Part shown: positions 1-13,297 of the stretch, piece after piece
Position numbering within the stretch: the stretch's first letter is position 1
Layout of the letters: each line of letters starts with the position of its first letter
From: Liquidambar formosana
Taxonomy: Eukaryota; Streptophyta; Magnoliopsida; Saxifragales; Altingiaceae
Direction: 5' to 3'
NCBI GenBank assembly: GCA_039720395.1
Contig: CM077828.1
Location: forward strand, 30,438,069 to 30,502,068
DNA: 64,000 nucleotides
The notes under the pieces: generated by a model
What the model saw: only the letters and a program-made list of their open reading frames with translations
Told to the model about the DNA's origin: nothing
Databases searched by the model: none
Position numbers and translations under genes: made by a program

Positions 1-304
1 GCTGCCTTTCCCGAAACAAATCCACGCCAACATTACTTCATCCTTTTGATCATGCTGACAGAAACCTCAGTATGTATGCCTATGCCACAATGCTTTTTGT
101 TCATCATTCTTGCTTCTAGTAAATGGTAATAACATTATCAGTGTAGAAAGCATCAGTTGGGAATTGAGAGTTTGAGACAGTTATGATCACCATTGAGAGG
201 ACACACTTCATTTTCTCGGACTATACCTGAGCAAAGGACTATTTGGGCCACCACCTACACACACCAACATTTCTTCTCCATGGGCTTCATGGGCAGGGAT
301 GACC
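1..304. repeat. Left copy of a 0.3 kb duplicated segment
   Basis: This segment matches 6537-6848, which lies downstream of the F-box/FIST gene, in the same orientation and at roughly 90% or better identity by eye. Similarity stops abruptly near 304. No protein is recognisable in it. Because the other copy follows the 3' end of the F-box/FIST gene, this copy is probably the tail of a tandem paralogue whose coding part lies to the left of the window. That last step is inference. Confidence 0.85.
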
Positions 305-996
305 GATCAATCATCAAGCTTTGATTCGTACTTTAATCAGACTACATGATATTTTAAGATAAGACTTTTATGAAATCTTTAAAAAGTCTTCGAATGGTAA
401 GAAATGTGTACACAAATGTGTGCATTGTTTTGGAGAATTTTAGATTGGTCGAGTTATAGGAAATAATTACAGTTCAGTGCTCTTTTCTACTAATTTAAGT
501 ACTTAACTAATAAAGACTATTAACTGTAATTATTTTCCTATAATCTAAAATTCCCCCTTTCTAAAATGAGATCAGAGTCAATACACGAGTGAGCGCACAA
601 TGATAGTCTTTGATCATTTTCCACTCCCCAAATAGCACGGCTAGTATATTCCCACGCGTATCCTTTCATGGCACGACTAGTAAGACCAGACCTCGAGGTT
701 TGTTGGCTTTCAAAGTGAATTCCAAAGCCCAAGTGGTTGATTATAAAGACCCGTTTGCACCTAAGCCACCAACCACTCTGAAAAATCTTCATTTTCCAAT
801 CCCCCATTTGCCAAAAGCTAACCCAACCCCCTCCTCACTTTCCCCACTAAGCTCATGGAGCAAGGCTCAGTAGCTTGTAGCTAGAAACGGTTAATAGACA
901 AATTCCAATTTCCAGCAATTGTCTGTTGCCGGCATATCAAAATTGCAACAGTACCGATTACATCGTGCCCAAAAACGTTCAAGTGGGCTATTATAT
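305..996. other. Upstream region of the F-box/FIST gene
   Basis: No gene is supported here. It is mixed AT-rich sequence followed by a less AT-rich stretch (about 560-900). It should hold the promoter and 5' leader of the gene that starts at 997. I could not fix a convincing TATA box. The short open frames are unremarkable. Confidence 0.5.
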
Positions 997-3900
997 ATGG
1001 AGGAGCAATCAAAGGAGATGGTCGAAGAATCCGAAAAGCATAGAGGAGGATTTGCTCTCGTCAATGAAGACCTCCTTCGCAACGTACTCTCCAGGCTGCC
1101 TGCCTTGTCCTTCGCATCGGCCGCCTGCGTCAGCCGCTCGTGGAACCACGTCTGCGGCCGCATCCTCTCTCGCCCCAAACTCGCCTCTGCTCTCTCTATC
1201 AATCCATCTCCACAGGTCTACTGTATATATAAATATAATCGATCTCATCAGAACCCTGACCCTAGATTAGTTTTTTTACAGATGTGTGTAATGCGCACAT
1301 ATATGCTTTTCTCTCTTGCTGAATTTTGGAATTGTATTGCGATGATTATAGGGTGCGCTGAAAGAGGTTCTGGATAAGGTTCTATCGCAGCCCATTCGAC
1401 CTCATTTCGCCATCGCTCTCATTGGCCTCGAATTTAGCTTGGATGATACTCATGAACTCGTATGAGCTCTCTTACCCTTCACCCTCGTATAAGGCTATAA
1501 GCTTATTATAGATCAATATCATACTCATAAAAGGTTCTTAGTATTTATGTATAAATATGTTTATCGATATATAAGCTAAATTGCAGATTTCAAAGAGATT
1601 GGGTTCAAAAACTCCAGTTGTTACGTCTGTAGCTCGTGGAATCATGGGTAGTGATGCTCTTACAAATAGTTTCAGAGAGGTATATATATCTACAACTTTT
1701 AAGTAAAATTTTTATGGGGAAAATAAAACGTTTAACTTTTATTTCGAAAAATTGATATAGGTCCAGTGGGAACTACCCGATAGTGATTTGAATGCCGAGA
1801 CACATAATTTACCTGAAAACATAAATCGAGGAATTGTTTTGATTGTTGGATTTGTTCCAGGATTGAAAGTTGATGCGATCCCTCTATTAAGACCAATTGA
1901 GGTAAGAATGAATGATGTATTTAGATTTGTCCTATATGCTGTTTGTGCAGTTTCTTTGTATTTTAGGAAAATTGACTTAAGATTTCTTTCTAACTATCAG
2001 GAACATTATGCGCTTGTTGACAAATTTGTGATAGATATTAGAGATTACACTGCCTCTATATCAGGTAGCACATCTCCCGCTGCGATTCTAATGATTGGAG
2101 TAAGTTCGTGATCTTCTACTAGCTTTTAGTTGTTTGCCCGCCCTTTTATTTCCGTTAGCGGTCTTCTTCTTTTGAGGGCATTTTTAACATTTTACGTGTA
2201 TGATGTGCCAGGATCAACATGTTGACAACAGACCCGTTCTTGATAAGATGGGTAAGCATTGTTTTGCATGCACTCTTTTTTTATTTTTTGTTTTTCTATA
2301 TTATGCTCCATTCAATGGTTTGAATTAGGCAATGAGCGAAGCCGAGCCAATTGTTAGACTAGTCAATCTTGGATTCATTGAACTTGGATTGAGCTCTGTT
2401 TGATTTTAGCAGAGCTCTAAGTGATTCACAAGCCTTGTTAATCCATCATTCATTTTCATTCATTTTAAACACTCCTACTATTACCAATGCAAATTATGGT
2501 AATCCTAATTGCACACCTCCTAGCTAGAAACGCAAGAGCACTTAGTTGAAAGAGTACTTGTATTAACTTGAAGAATGCTTATCAGACTTGAGTTGCTTGG
2601 ATGGTTTGGCCAAATGAGTATAGGCACAGGGGGTTACAATGAATAGCTAGGATCTTTACATACGGCAACTATCTAACAATTGGGAGAGTTATAGAACACT
2701 CCTTTTATTCGACTAGCTTGCAAGTCCACTCAACTACTCCCTCTGTCCCAATTTCTTTGTCCCACTTTGACTCAACACACATATTAAGATGATGCATTTA
2801 ATGCATTGTCATGTCACTCAATTAAGTCTAACTTTCCAATCTTACCTTCATATAATATAATGTTAGTTTATATGACATACATTTGGTGTATAGTAACTAT
2901 AATTTTGAATATAGTAAAGGGTATTATGGGAAAGTAAAAATAACTATTTTCTTTGACTTTTGACAACGGACAAACATTTGGGACATCCCAAAATGGAAAA
3001 TGTGGACAAACAATTATTATGCCAGATATTTAGTGTTTTTTGTGATAATTTATCACACATTGTTGATAAGCTCTTGTGTGTTGCAGATTATGCCATGTCA
3101 ATGGAAACTGTTATTGTGGGTGATCAGAGTGGAAGCTTCCTATACAGAAGTGAGGATAATTCTAAATTTCTTAGTGGGAGTCGAAAATACTTTTGTGATG
3201 CTGTTGCTCTTATATTTGCAAGGGACAGGAACAAGTCTCAAGGTGCTCAATATGTTTAATTATGCATTGAAAAGTAGTGTTGAGTGCGTATCAACATTTG
3301 CCTTTTTTTTCCTACTTAAACATCATTATTTTACAAAGTGAATGGCATTATCATTGTTCTTAGAGAGATTGCAACATCTTTCTATTATAATACATCATGC
3401 AATTGTAGAATGTATTGAGAATTATAGTTATAGAAATTTCCCATGGAGGGTTGAAAGCACACTTCTATTATAGGAAATTACTTTTTTTATGTTTTAGGTA
3501 TTGATTCTTCAAAATTTTAAATCTTCCTTTGGGTTTCCTTCCAAATTTTAAAACCTTGCTTTGGGTTTCATAGGAAGATTACTCCTTAAATAAGTATTGG
3601 TTTTCAAAGTAAAGGGCAAAAAGGTGAATAAAACCTGATTTCCTAATGATTTACCTTCTTAAGAATACTAATAGCGATGATCATAATAATGATTTACCTG
3701 TTAAAATCAAGGTCCTTCCTAGTTCCTACTTTCCTCATGAAGTAGAATGTGTGGATTCCTTACACATTCCATGAGTTTTTTTGTTCTTGTTTTGTTTTTG
3801 GAATAGGACTTCTAGAATGCATATCTTATGCATCCTTAACAGCTTTCTATATGTTTTTTCAAGTGTTTCCTTCTGGCTAGTTATATCAAGTTCTTGCTTT

Positions 3901-4524
3901 ATGCCTCCCCCTGCTTTTGGATGTGCTGGTTCCCCTTTCTTGTACTTGCTCTAGTAACTACTCTTATAATATTTTACCTTGAAGAAAAAAAAAACCCATT
4001 CTTATAATATTTTATAATTGGTCAAATATTATTAAACTATACTACCCTTTGAGCTATCAGTGCTCTATTGTTCATACGAACTAGCATTGCTATGATGGTT
4101 TCACTCATTAGTTTGTGCAGATTTACTTATCTCTTTCTTGTTTGAATGCATTTTCTATTTTATCTTAAGTCATAAATTCGTTATCATTTTTCATTTTTGC
4201 TCTGGTTTTAATGACCAGAAATAGGGGAAATTCAATTTCATGTTACATTATCAACCGGTGTATCCCCAGTGGGTCCTGTGCACAAGGCAGTTTCCGTTAG
4301 ACCAAAATGCAGTGAATCTGAATACTCTATGTGGCTCACTGCTAGAAGGGACGGACTCGGTGAGATTCTTGATGGTCAAAGAATGCTAAGTGATATCAAT
4401 GATGAGGTACACTTATATTTGCCAAGGATGATAGAACTTTTAGTTGGTTTGTTACTGAAAGAGCTTTTGCATTTACTTTGTACATACATGGCGCCGAAGA
4501 ATTAATAATTTAAGCTTAGTTCTT

Positions 4525-4568
<44 letters not shown>

Positions 4569-5966
4569 TAAAAGGGACTGAATGGATGGCTTATTAACAC
4601 TTCAAATGTGCCAGAACTATTGGAAAAGAAGATTCACTTTTTTCATTTTACTAAGTAAAAGGGGTAAATTTTTTTTTTTGAAAAAAATAAAGGTTATAAG
4701 TTATAATTGATGCTTCAACACTTATTTGTTGTTTTCCATATGAACTTTTAGTTGGGAGGTAGTCACATAGATGAAGGATTTTGCTCTCCTTGAAACAGCT
4801 AATAATGATTGCAGTCTTATTAACGTTCCAAAAATGGGAAAGAAACTAGAATTTAAGTCTTTCTGTTGGTAGTTTGTAACTTTTTATACAATTGATATTA
4901 AAACTTATCTATTTGGTTTTTGTTGGATTTATTGATTATAATTTCTGTTTTGGGAACATCCTTATTTTCGGTTGCCACTGAGGTATATGAATTGTTCCAC
5001 AATGTTAAAAGAAAAATAATTAAACAAAGAAAGCTTATGTTTGTGAAGCATTGCGTGTCTTATCATTAGCCTTAAAGAAAAAGGATCTTGCTCTCCCTAA
5101 TCTGAAAGATGTTCAATGGCAGCTGGAAAATCGTCTTGCGTGTCATTACTTATATATTGGGGTAACGAAGCGAAGAAAATGCTCTATTGGGTCAGAGAAG
5201 GTGAGGCTGGTAACATCCTTGGCATTCCATGAAGTATTAGGGTAAGACATGAAACTTCTTTATTATCTGTAGTTAGCATTATACAATCCCATGCTGTTGT
5301 GTTGGAGGAAAAAGAAAAAATAAACGAAGAATAGCTAATTTTATAAAGGGGATTCTGACAATCCGTATAAATAACATTATTGTACTTTCTTATGGCGTTT
5401 TTGTGCATCTTATCATAGATACCTTTTGGATTTCTAGTCAACCGAGTGTTTATATTTCCATTTTTTATGTTCAAAGGAAAGACTGAAGTAATTTAGTTTT
5501 CCACAGAGGTGATGGAGAGTGCCTTTTTGTTCATGGTGCTGGTATCGAAACTGGTGATTCCTTTCGCTTCTACCATTCGGATCCCGATGCTGCTTCATCT
5601 TCTTGTGCCTCTGTCTCTGAAAAACTAAGAAATTTGAAGCAAGATTGGAACTACGAAAATTGCCGTCATGCGAGGGGCTCTGCTGATAATGGCGATAAGA
5701 CTGAAGTGTGTGGAGGTATCATCTTCTCTTGTCATGGTCGTGGTGAGTCATTTTTCAGACGCCCTGATGTTGATAGCTCCATATTCTTGGAGAACTTTCC
5801 TGGGGTTCCGTTGGCAGGAATGTTTTGTGGTGGGGAAATTGGACGTGGTTGTTCAATCTCGATCGAGCAAGAAGGTCAAGAAAAAAGCTCTGTGCACTGC
5901 TGTTTACGTAACTATAGCACTGTTTATCTAGTGATGTCATACACTCTGGCAACTCCAGACCGATAA
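997..5966 (+). CDS. F-box protein with FIST N/C sensory domains (At5g63520-like)
   Basis: Ten exons fit GT-AG borders and keep phase: 997-1215, 1352-1459, 1587-1679, 1761-1901, 2001-2099, 2212-2251, 3087-3242, 4219-4406, about 5123-5241 and 5507-5966 (TAA). The product is about 540 residues. The F-box is at residues ~20-62 (LLRNVLSRLPALSFASAACV, then SRSWNHVCGR). The rest matches FIST_N/FIST_C: PIRPHFAIA, LIVGFVPGLK, LYIGVTKRRKCSIG, FLENFPGVPLAGMFCGGEIG, and a final YLVMSYT. F-box proteins are SCF ubiquitin-ligase adaptors, and FIST domains are predicted small-ligand sensors, so a ligand-responsive SCF subunit is inferred. The start is the first ATG of the F-box frame; a second in-frame ATG is at 1018. 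The exon 9 acceptor is the weakest call: 5122 fits the family best, and 5077 or 5083 also keep frame. The gene converges on the gamma-CAL gene at 10957-15529. Confidence 0.88.
2737..2990. mobile_element. Mariner/Stowaway-like MITE in intron 6
   Basis: The left end (CTCCCTCTGTCCCAATTTCT at 2737) and the right end (GGACAAACATTTGGGACATC at 2969) are imperfect inverted repeats. The CTCCCTC-GTCCC type of terminus is common in plant Stowaway elements, and a TA dinucleotide precedes the left end. No coding capacity is seen. It lies in the 835-base intron 6 of the F-box/FIST gene. Exact ends are approximate. Confidence 0.6.
4526..4563. repeat. Poly-T tract (38 nt) in intron 8
   Basis: An uninterrupted run of T lies shortly after exon 8 of the F-box/FIST gene. 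It may be the tail of a retroposed sequence on the - strand, but no target-site duplication was recognised. Confidence 0.8.
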
Positions 5967-6536
5967 ATAAATCACAATGAAAATTAAGCCAAGAAAACGA
6001 CAAAATTACCCTATTGCAATTGGGACATAGGTGACTATGTTCCATTTATCTTGAAGAAAAACCATGGGGAACGAGGGAGAAGAAAGGGTCGTAGAGCCAG
6101 GTATACTTGGACCTTGCACTCTGTACAACCCTCAACTATTTTCATTTGCTTTGTATTATACATTTTGTATCAACATTATCACTTTTTGTGCGTAATTGAT
6201 CTTATGCTCATTACATAATAATTAGTCAAATTTAGGGTTGATTTGGATAAATTTCCTGTCATTATGGTTGATGGAAATGGGCTCTTGCTGCTTTTCCAAT
6301 GCCTATTTTTCCCTTTTATAGTCTTACCCCACGTTTGGAAAAGGAAAAAATCCTGCTGTGACTAAAGCATTGGAATTTTTGGTTGGCTGGTGAACAATCT
6401 TCTTTTGCAAGTGTGGTTCTAGGAGATGCCATTATTTGGCCCACTGAATAAACTTTGCAGGTTTGGCAACATTTGTAAAGCAATGAATTTGTCACTGCAG
6501 TGATGCAGCAATTTAAGTCAGCAACCTCAGCATGTT

Positions 6537-6848
6537 GCTGCCTTCATGAAACAAATCCACGCCAACATTACTTCATCCTTTTGTTCATGCTGACATAAAC
6601 CACCCTCTTGAACCGGTGTATGCCTATGCCACAATGCTTTTTGTTCATCATTCTTGCTTCTAGTAAATGGTAATAACATTATCAGTGTAGAAAGCATCAG
6701 TTGGGAATTGAGAGTTTTGAGACAGTCATGATCACCATTGAGAGGACACACTTCATTTTCTCAGACTATACCTGAGCAAAGGACTATTTGGCCCACCTTC
6801 TACACACATCAACATTTCTTTTCCATGGGCTTCATGGGCAGGGATGAC
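6537..6848. repeat. Right copy of the 0.3 kb duplicated segment
   Basis: Direct repeat of 1-304, located 570 bases downstream of the F-box/FIST stop codon. Differences are scattered substitutions plus a short indel near 6598-6618. No open reading frame is conserved between the copies, so it is best read as duplicated 3' flanking sequence. Confidence 0.85.
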
Positions 6849-9800
6849 TTTGGCCACTCCTCTTGGGCTTGATTGGCAGTTTGATGTTATGGCCGAACAG
6901 TATAAGCCCTATGGTTTTGGAGGAATGTAGTGGCCTATTGGGCTTTGAACAAGCCTTCTCTCCCTTCTAACGTGGCCCGTTACGTTCTGACATTAGTACA
7001 GGAAACTATAACCTCCATGGGCGTTCGGATTCAGTGCTGAGGCAATGTTTCCTCAGCACCGTGTCAAGGTGCCTACAATTGCGCCACGTAGCTTACCAGC
7101 TAATCCAACGATGGAGGAATGTCTCTTCATAAAACGACCCATGTTTGCTGCGTTTTGATTCTCAAATGCACCGTTAACGGCGCAACTCCCCCACTTGAAT
7201 AGTTGAATCTGCATAGTAATATGGGCCACATACCTTGGACTTGTGCTTGGGTTGGTCCATGACCAAATGGTAGTTCATAGGCCAACCTTGGTCCATGATC
7301 TGAAAATATTGCTGAGAAATTATGTAATTTGGGTGACTGCACCTCTTAGGACCCAGCTTGTTATTTTCAAACTCCACAAAAAAAAAAAAAAAAAAAAAAA
7401 AAAAGAAGGGGAAAAGGGGGAAAAGGGGAGAGAGAGAAAGAAAGAATAATAATAAGCAATCAGCAATGTAGAAGTGAGACAATTTTAGCACCTCTAGTCC
7501 TTGTGAAAAAATTTTCTCTAGTCTCAACTCCTACCCCCAAATTCCAATTGCCCTCAAGGAGAGGACAAGTAAAGCAAAGTGTTCATGTTTTCCTTGGGCT
7601 TTTCTTGTTTAGTCAGCGAGTGAGGATAGAAAAGCAGGTAAATAGGGAGAAAAGTCTCCAAAAAATTTTTCCTCCAAAGCTCAATAAAATTTTCCTCCTG
7701 AGATTGGATTTTGAGGGAAATTTTTTAAAACAAGTTGGAGTGCAAAATTCCCCCCCCAGAAATAAGAAATTTACGAAGATAGCTCACAAATGTAACACTA
7801 AAATCATTAATTCTGGCTCCTCTCCATTCATTTCTAACAATTTTTCTTAATTTAGTTATTCCCAATTTAGTTATGGTGCTCAAATTTGCTAAATCAAAAG
7901 GACTAATTAATTGTACTATTCCAATGAGTCCAATAAAAATCATTAAAGTCAATGATTTTTTTTTTTTTTATCCTTTTGGGGGGTACTTGCAACCTCCAAA
8001 AAGAAAAAGAAAAAGGAAGTGGCATCAATAATACAAAGCAGTAGGGAGGGTTGATGGAGCAAAGTGAAAATGATATTGGCACGGCTCAATCAGACTAAAG
8101 GACCCAACCCTTTGGGAGATTTGATTTGATTGAGCCATTCCAACATCACCATTATCTCCACAAGAAGATGATTGATAGAGGAGGAAGTAATCAACACAAT
8201 TACCTCTACTATATATATCTTCTAGAGAATTTGGAGCTCACCGATGTCCGAAATTTGTTCCCATCACCGTCGACGACTATCGCTTGAAGGAAATGAATAA
8301 GGTATTAGCGATAGAGAAGAGGGGGTGGTGGTGACGGCGGATATGTATGGAAGAAAATCGAAGAGGAACAGAGGGATTGGCAAGAAAAATGGAAATGGTT
8401 GAGACGTCCAAATCTTTGCTACATTTAGAAGAGTGACAATTTATATTAGAAATTTCCAAGTAATGTCTTCCACGACCCACCTAGTGGTTGGCCACATTGG
8501 ACATTGGCACAATTGCCCCTAGACGTTTCCTTTTTCTCACTAGTGCTTCCATTTCGGGTCAAGTGATGCTTCCAATAATACCGCTAATTTATTTAATTAA
8601 TTTTGATGTGCAACTGTCATCCGCTTATCATCATCATTATCGCCGTGTTGGCTTAAAACCCAAGTAACTATACTAATCACAAACCTTTATAGTTCTTGCT
8701 AATATCTCTCCCCCTCTTCTAAGAAGAGGTTCAACGGGTCCGTCAAAAAAAAAAAAAAAAGAAAAAAAAAAAGAGCTTAGGTTCAATCCCATTATTTGAA
8801 AATTTGGGTTAGGGGATAGGACCACCAGTATAGTGCTATGGCCAAAACATTATCAGGTTGTATAGGGGTTTTTTTTTTTTTTTTTCTAAAAAATTTTTAA
8901 ATTAGCTTTTCCTTGGTTTATCTAAATTTTAATAGAGTAATATTTTTTTAAAAAAAAATTGAACTGGGCCTATTGGACCGACCCATAATTCCCATTCATC
9001 ACCAATCCAAGCTTGGATTTGCGAATGGAACAACACCTTGCTTCCAATCACAGGGGAGTGGTGGCCTAGTGGTGATTTTAAATGACATAACTATCCTTCT
9101 CATCATGAGGTGGCATTCTGGAGGAGAGGATATGCGACTCTTTTCAATAGGCCGGTGGTGGTTGTGCCACCATATTATAATTCCTCAAGAGTTGTTCAAA
9201 AGCATTTGCAATTATTATTATAAAATAATTTTGATATTTTTCACTCTCTTGTCAAAACACTATTCTAACGACGTGATTAGTGTTTTGCCAAGAGAGTGAA
9301 AAATATTAAATTAATTTATCTATAATTATTTATTAGATTTTTGTTTTTTTTGGATGGGTGAAGCTTCTCTTAATGGGTCGCGTGTTCTCCACTAAAGACA
9401 CAGAGAAACCATAGATTCTCTAACCTATATTATTGCTTATATAATATACCTAATTCCTTGTCTTATTTTCCAACGGTTAATTGCCCACTTTATTAAAGTA
9501 AATGTGTATATTAAACATTAATTTAATTTGGATTAGGCGGTCCACGTGAGAAGCCGCAGCTCGACGATTCGGCCCTTGAGCTTTGCAAGTGGTAAACAAT
9601 GCCTTAATGTCCTCAGACATCTGATAAAATTGGAACAATACGGAGAAGAAAAATAATGCTCTCTAATTCTTATTTCAAATTCTACAGTTATGAGGCAATC
9701 TTGTCTCCTGTTTCAAACTACATTCTCATATTAGGTCTCATATTAGGAGAGGTCATTTTATGTAATGCTTTCAAAGCACTACTCACCCATCACATTCCAA

Positions 9801-10956
9801 ACAATATTTCTCATGTTAGGAGAGTTAGTCCATTTGAGGGGGCGTATGTGCCCTCCAAGCACGACTTACCCATCACATGATAGTTTCGAATGATGTTTTT
9901 TGTGTGAGGAGAGATTGATCTGTTTGACGTGCTTATGCCCCTCCAAGCATAGCTCAATCTTCATATGATAACACGTGAAAGTTGATTCGGGTCTTGATAC
10001 ACATACAAATCCATCTACATCAGTTCACCTCTTCCTATTTATTTATTTTTCTTCCTTTCCCACTTCTCTGTCCTCAGAGGAGATTCAACTGGCCCTTCCC
10101 AAGACTTTGGTAAGCCACCACACAGCTCGTGCATGACAATGCACTGTAGAGGGCAGTTGTGTGAGCCCACACGATTTAAAATGTTTTAGTTGAGCTGCTA
10201 AAGCATGGTTGGTGCTCCAGATTCGCACCCAAAAGAGATGGATGGAAAATTATACTGCATTTGATCAACCATTCAAAGCCAGGCCACAGATATAGTAAAC
10301 AAAAAAAGAAATAGAAAACAAGGTCAAGAAAGTGAAATTTACCTGTCTTGGGATTTTTTATTTATTTATTTTTTTTCAAAACCCACTTTATCAGTATCAT
10401 CAGTGACGTATTTTCTATTTTTGAACAAATGAAAAAAATAAATAAAATTTGCTGATGGTCTATTGACAAAGCCAAAGGATGAATTTTTAGAGTTGTTCAG
10501 GTCAGCAACATGAATTTTGATATGCCATTTTCATCCATTAAATAAAACCACATCAATCAATCATATCATATGAGGAAGATGCCAATTGTTTCTTGATACT
10601 TCATACACGCTACCAAAAAAGTCTCGGGCAAGAAAAAATTAGACATCAATGATAAATAACGATCTCACCCCCTCTTGTGTTTTCTCTTGCTCTTCACAGT
10701 TCAAACAGAAGGGGAAAAAAATAATTGAATGTGCAGAGCATGGACAGAGATCACTGGGCATGTGTCTTTAGACAGAAGTACAATCCTTTTGAGTTTTGAT
10801 AAAACCTGCAAATGGTTCTTTCACTGGCCATTGAAATCAAATACAAAGTCAAGAAACTCAAAAAAGCTTTGCTTCAAAAGTCTTGGAGCTGCTTATTTCC
10901 TTTCAAGGAAAACTTCAACTAATCAATACATGTAAACATGGCAACAAAAAAGATTA
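6849..10956. other. Intergenic region between FIST and gamma-CAL genes
   Basis: No supported gene. It contains a poly-A tract with purine-rich continuation (about 7377-7446), several poly-A/poly-T runs (about 7960, 8744-8771, 8871-8886) and the hairpin at 9234-9306. Positions from about 10700 to 10956 probably belong to the 3' UTR of the gamma-CAL gene on the - strand. Short open frames here show no family resemblance. Confidence 0.6.
9234..9306. repeat. Near-perfect 29-bp inverted repeat (hairpin)
   Basis: The arms 9234-9262 and 9278-9306 are complementary except for one position and are separated by a 15-base spacer. AT-rich flanks extend the pairing loosely. It could be a small palindromic MITE or a transcribed foldback that feeds siRNA or miRNA production. 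Nothing in the sequence decides between these. Confidence 0.85.
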
Positions 10957-13261
10957 TCAGATGGAAATCCCCAAGGACTTCTTGAACTTCTCAACCTCCA
11001 AATATACAGTGGAGTAAGGGAGGAACTCCGAAAAATGGCTTTTGCTCAGATCATTGATTGCAACAGCGAGTTTAGGGATTTCTAATGTCTCTTCATGGGT
11101 CAGAGTCCTGACAAACCTAGCAGGATTCCCAGCCCAAAGTTCACCTGTTGGAATCCTCCTCCCTGGGGGAAGCACAGATCCAGCTTCAAGGATAGCGTGG
11201 GTCTCCACCAAAGAACCTTCCATAAGGATGGAATGCTGCCCAATAATACACTCTGGCTCAATTGTGCAAGATCGCAAGAGACTGTATGCACCAATGGTCA
11301 CGAATCTTTCAATGGTTGTCTCAGCAGGAAGTCCTGACATGTGGAAAGAAGTTGCACATATCACAAACTGAAAGTCCTAGGAACTTCATAAATAGTAACA
11401 AGAAATTGCATATTTGTGTCTGCTCACAATATTAAAGTAAATCTCTACTACTATACTAGCCAACCCTTGTTCTAGTCATCTAGTGTGACGCTGTATACTT
11501 CCAAAAATAATTTTCAATAATTCAAACTTCTGCTGCTGAACCACTCTGCTAATTCATCCACCACTCCCACTCTAAATCTACCATGACCATCTCCCTTTCT
11601 CTATGAAAATAGAGTTGGTTAAAAGGCCACCTCTCCATTTCAACTGTGCATGCCCATCTCTCTGGTTTGAAGACTTGTAACACATGCAAAAATTAAAGAA
11701 TATGTAACATGAGAAAGAAGAAACATAAAAAGATTTCTTACGACCTGCCAAACTGCATTTAAAACTTCATAGCTTAGAGGGTTCAGTAAATCTTCCCATA
11801 ACACATGAGGAGATGAAAATTTTGAGTTTTTCCTTATTTATTAAAGGTTAAAATAATTTATTTTGGCATTTTGACATTTTGATCCCATATAGTAGGGAGG
11901 GTCTTGAAAGATATGAAAGGTATCCCTCTATCCTCATATTCATTATATGAACCCCCAAGAATGTCAAAGATCAAATTGGCCATGGTCATCCTATTCCTAC
12001 AAAATGGGGGGAATATTTGGGTTGAACTTGGAGATGAATATCACAAATTTCTCGCTAGCAACAAAGGTTATAGCTGTCAGGGTTTAACAAAAAATAAAGG
12101 TTAAAGTTGTCAGCCACATAAGTATCCATTTTTTATTTGTGCATGAAAAAGAGAGTAAAGGGGATCCCCAATATGATAGATTAGCCAATTCGCATTCAAA
12201 GTATTTCAATAAGTTTGAAAGCAAAACAAGGAAGAGCGAAATACAAATAGCAGATCCCAAAATTGTAACCATATCTAGCAAACCACTTATTTATCAAATC
12301 AACACAAGCTAATTAAATAACTATTTTTTTTTTTTGAATGACTATATTAAGATATTGACAATATCTACATAGAGAAAAGCATGTCTCAAAGCTAACAACA
12401 ACAAACCCTAATTTATTATTTATTTATGAACAAGCAAAAAATAACTAAAAAAAGCCTTATTATATCACAACTACTTGGAATCAGCTACATGAAAACTTTT
12501 GCCATTGAGCTTTATCTATGCCCATATCATCTGTTAAAAAACCAAACAGGCTTGGTTTGCAGTGTTGTCACAAAAGAACCATGAGTTTGGTTCAAGTATT
12601 AATCTTGGAATCTCTATTCTAAATCAGGAGTGCCACGCAGCCTATTGCATATCCTGCAACTAAGACTTTAAACTTTGACACTCAAGGAACCAATAGATTT
12701 AAGAGTTCTGGAGAGAAAAGGCACAATCTGAAAAGTGGGGACTAGAATCTCACCAGAATTGCAAATCAAATGTGCTCTTCTTCCAAATTTTGACCACAAA
12801 CCGAGACCAGGCAAACCACTTGAGTAAAGCACAATTCTGAAAATGCAAGGTCCAAATTCAAGGATCTAATTCCTGCATTCCACTTGGATACCTACTGAAA
12901 TCACATCAGTTTCTTAATCAGGTTCAGCTAGAGAATCTAGACTAACCCTAGTTATCTGGTGAGGAACCTTTAGGATCCATGTGCCTGGTATATCTCTCTG
13001 TTCTTCTTCTTTTTTTCCTTTTTTTTTATAAGAGGTATATTTAATTTTTTTGGAGGCAGATAATATGGTACTGCTACCCTGACACCACTTTTCAGATTAA
13101 GCCCCACCATCAAGTATGGGCTATATTTGTATCTATCAACAATCTTTGATATTTCATACAGGGGCCAGCTATAACTCTAAGAAAGCTATTATGTTTACTT
13201 ATCTGTCCTTTATCATATTTGACAAACCTGAACAAAAATGTCAATCACAACCATGAACAAC

Positions 13262-13297
<36 letters not shown>

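Noticed and set aside
538..873. Overlapping open frames on both strands upstream of the F-box gene
   Set aside because: They have no family resemblance and ordinary composition, and lie in what should be promoter sequence.
7725..8480. Several 60-115 codon open frames in the FIST/gamma-CAL intergenic region
   Set aside because: Low-complexity or AT-rich translations without recognisable motifs; no paralogue or conserved splice pattern.
11042..11371. Plus-strand frames opposite the last gamma-CAL exon
   Set aside because: Shadows of a strongly supported - strand exon with diagnostic gamma-CAL protein sequence.
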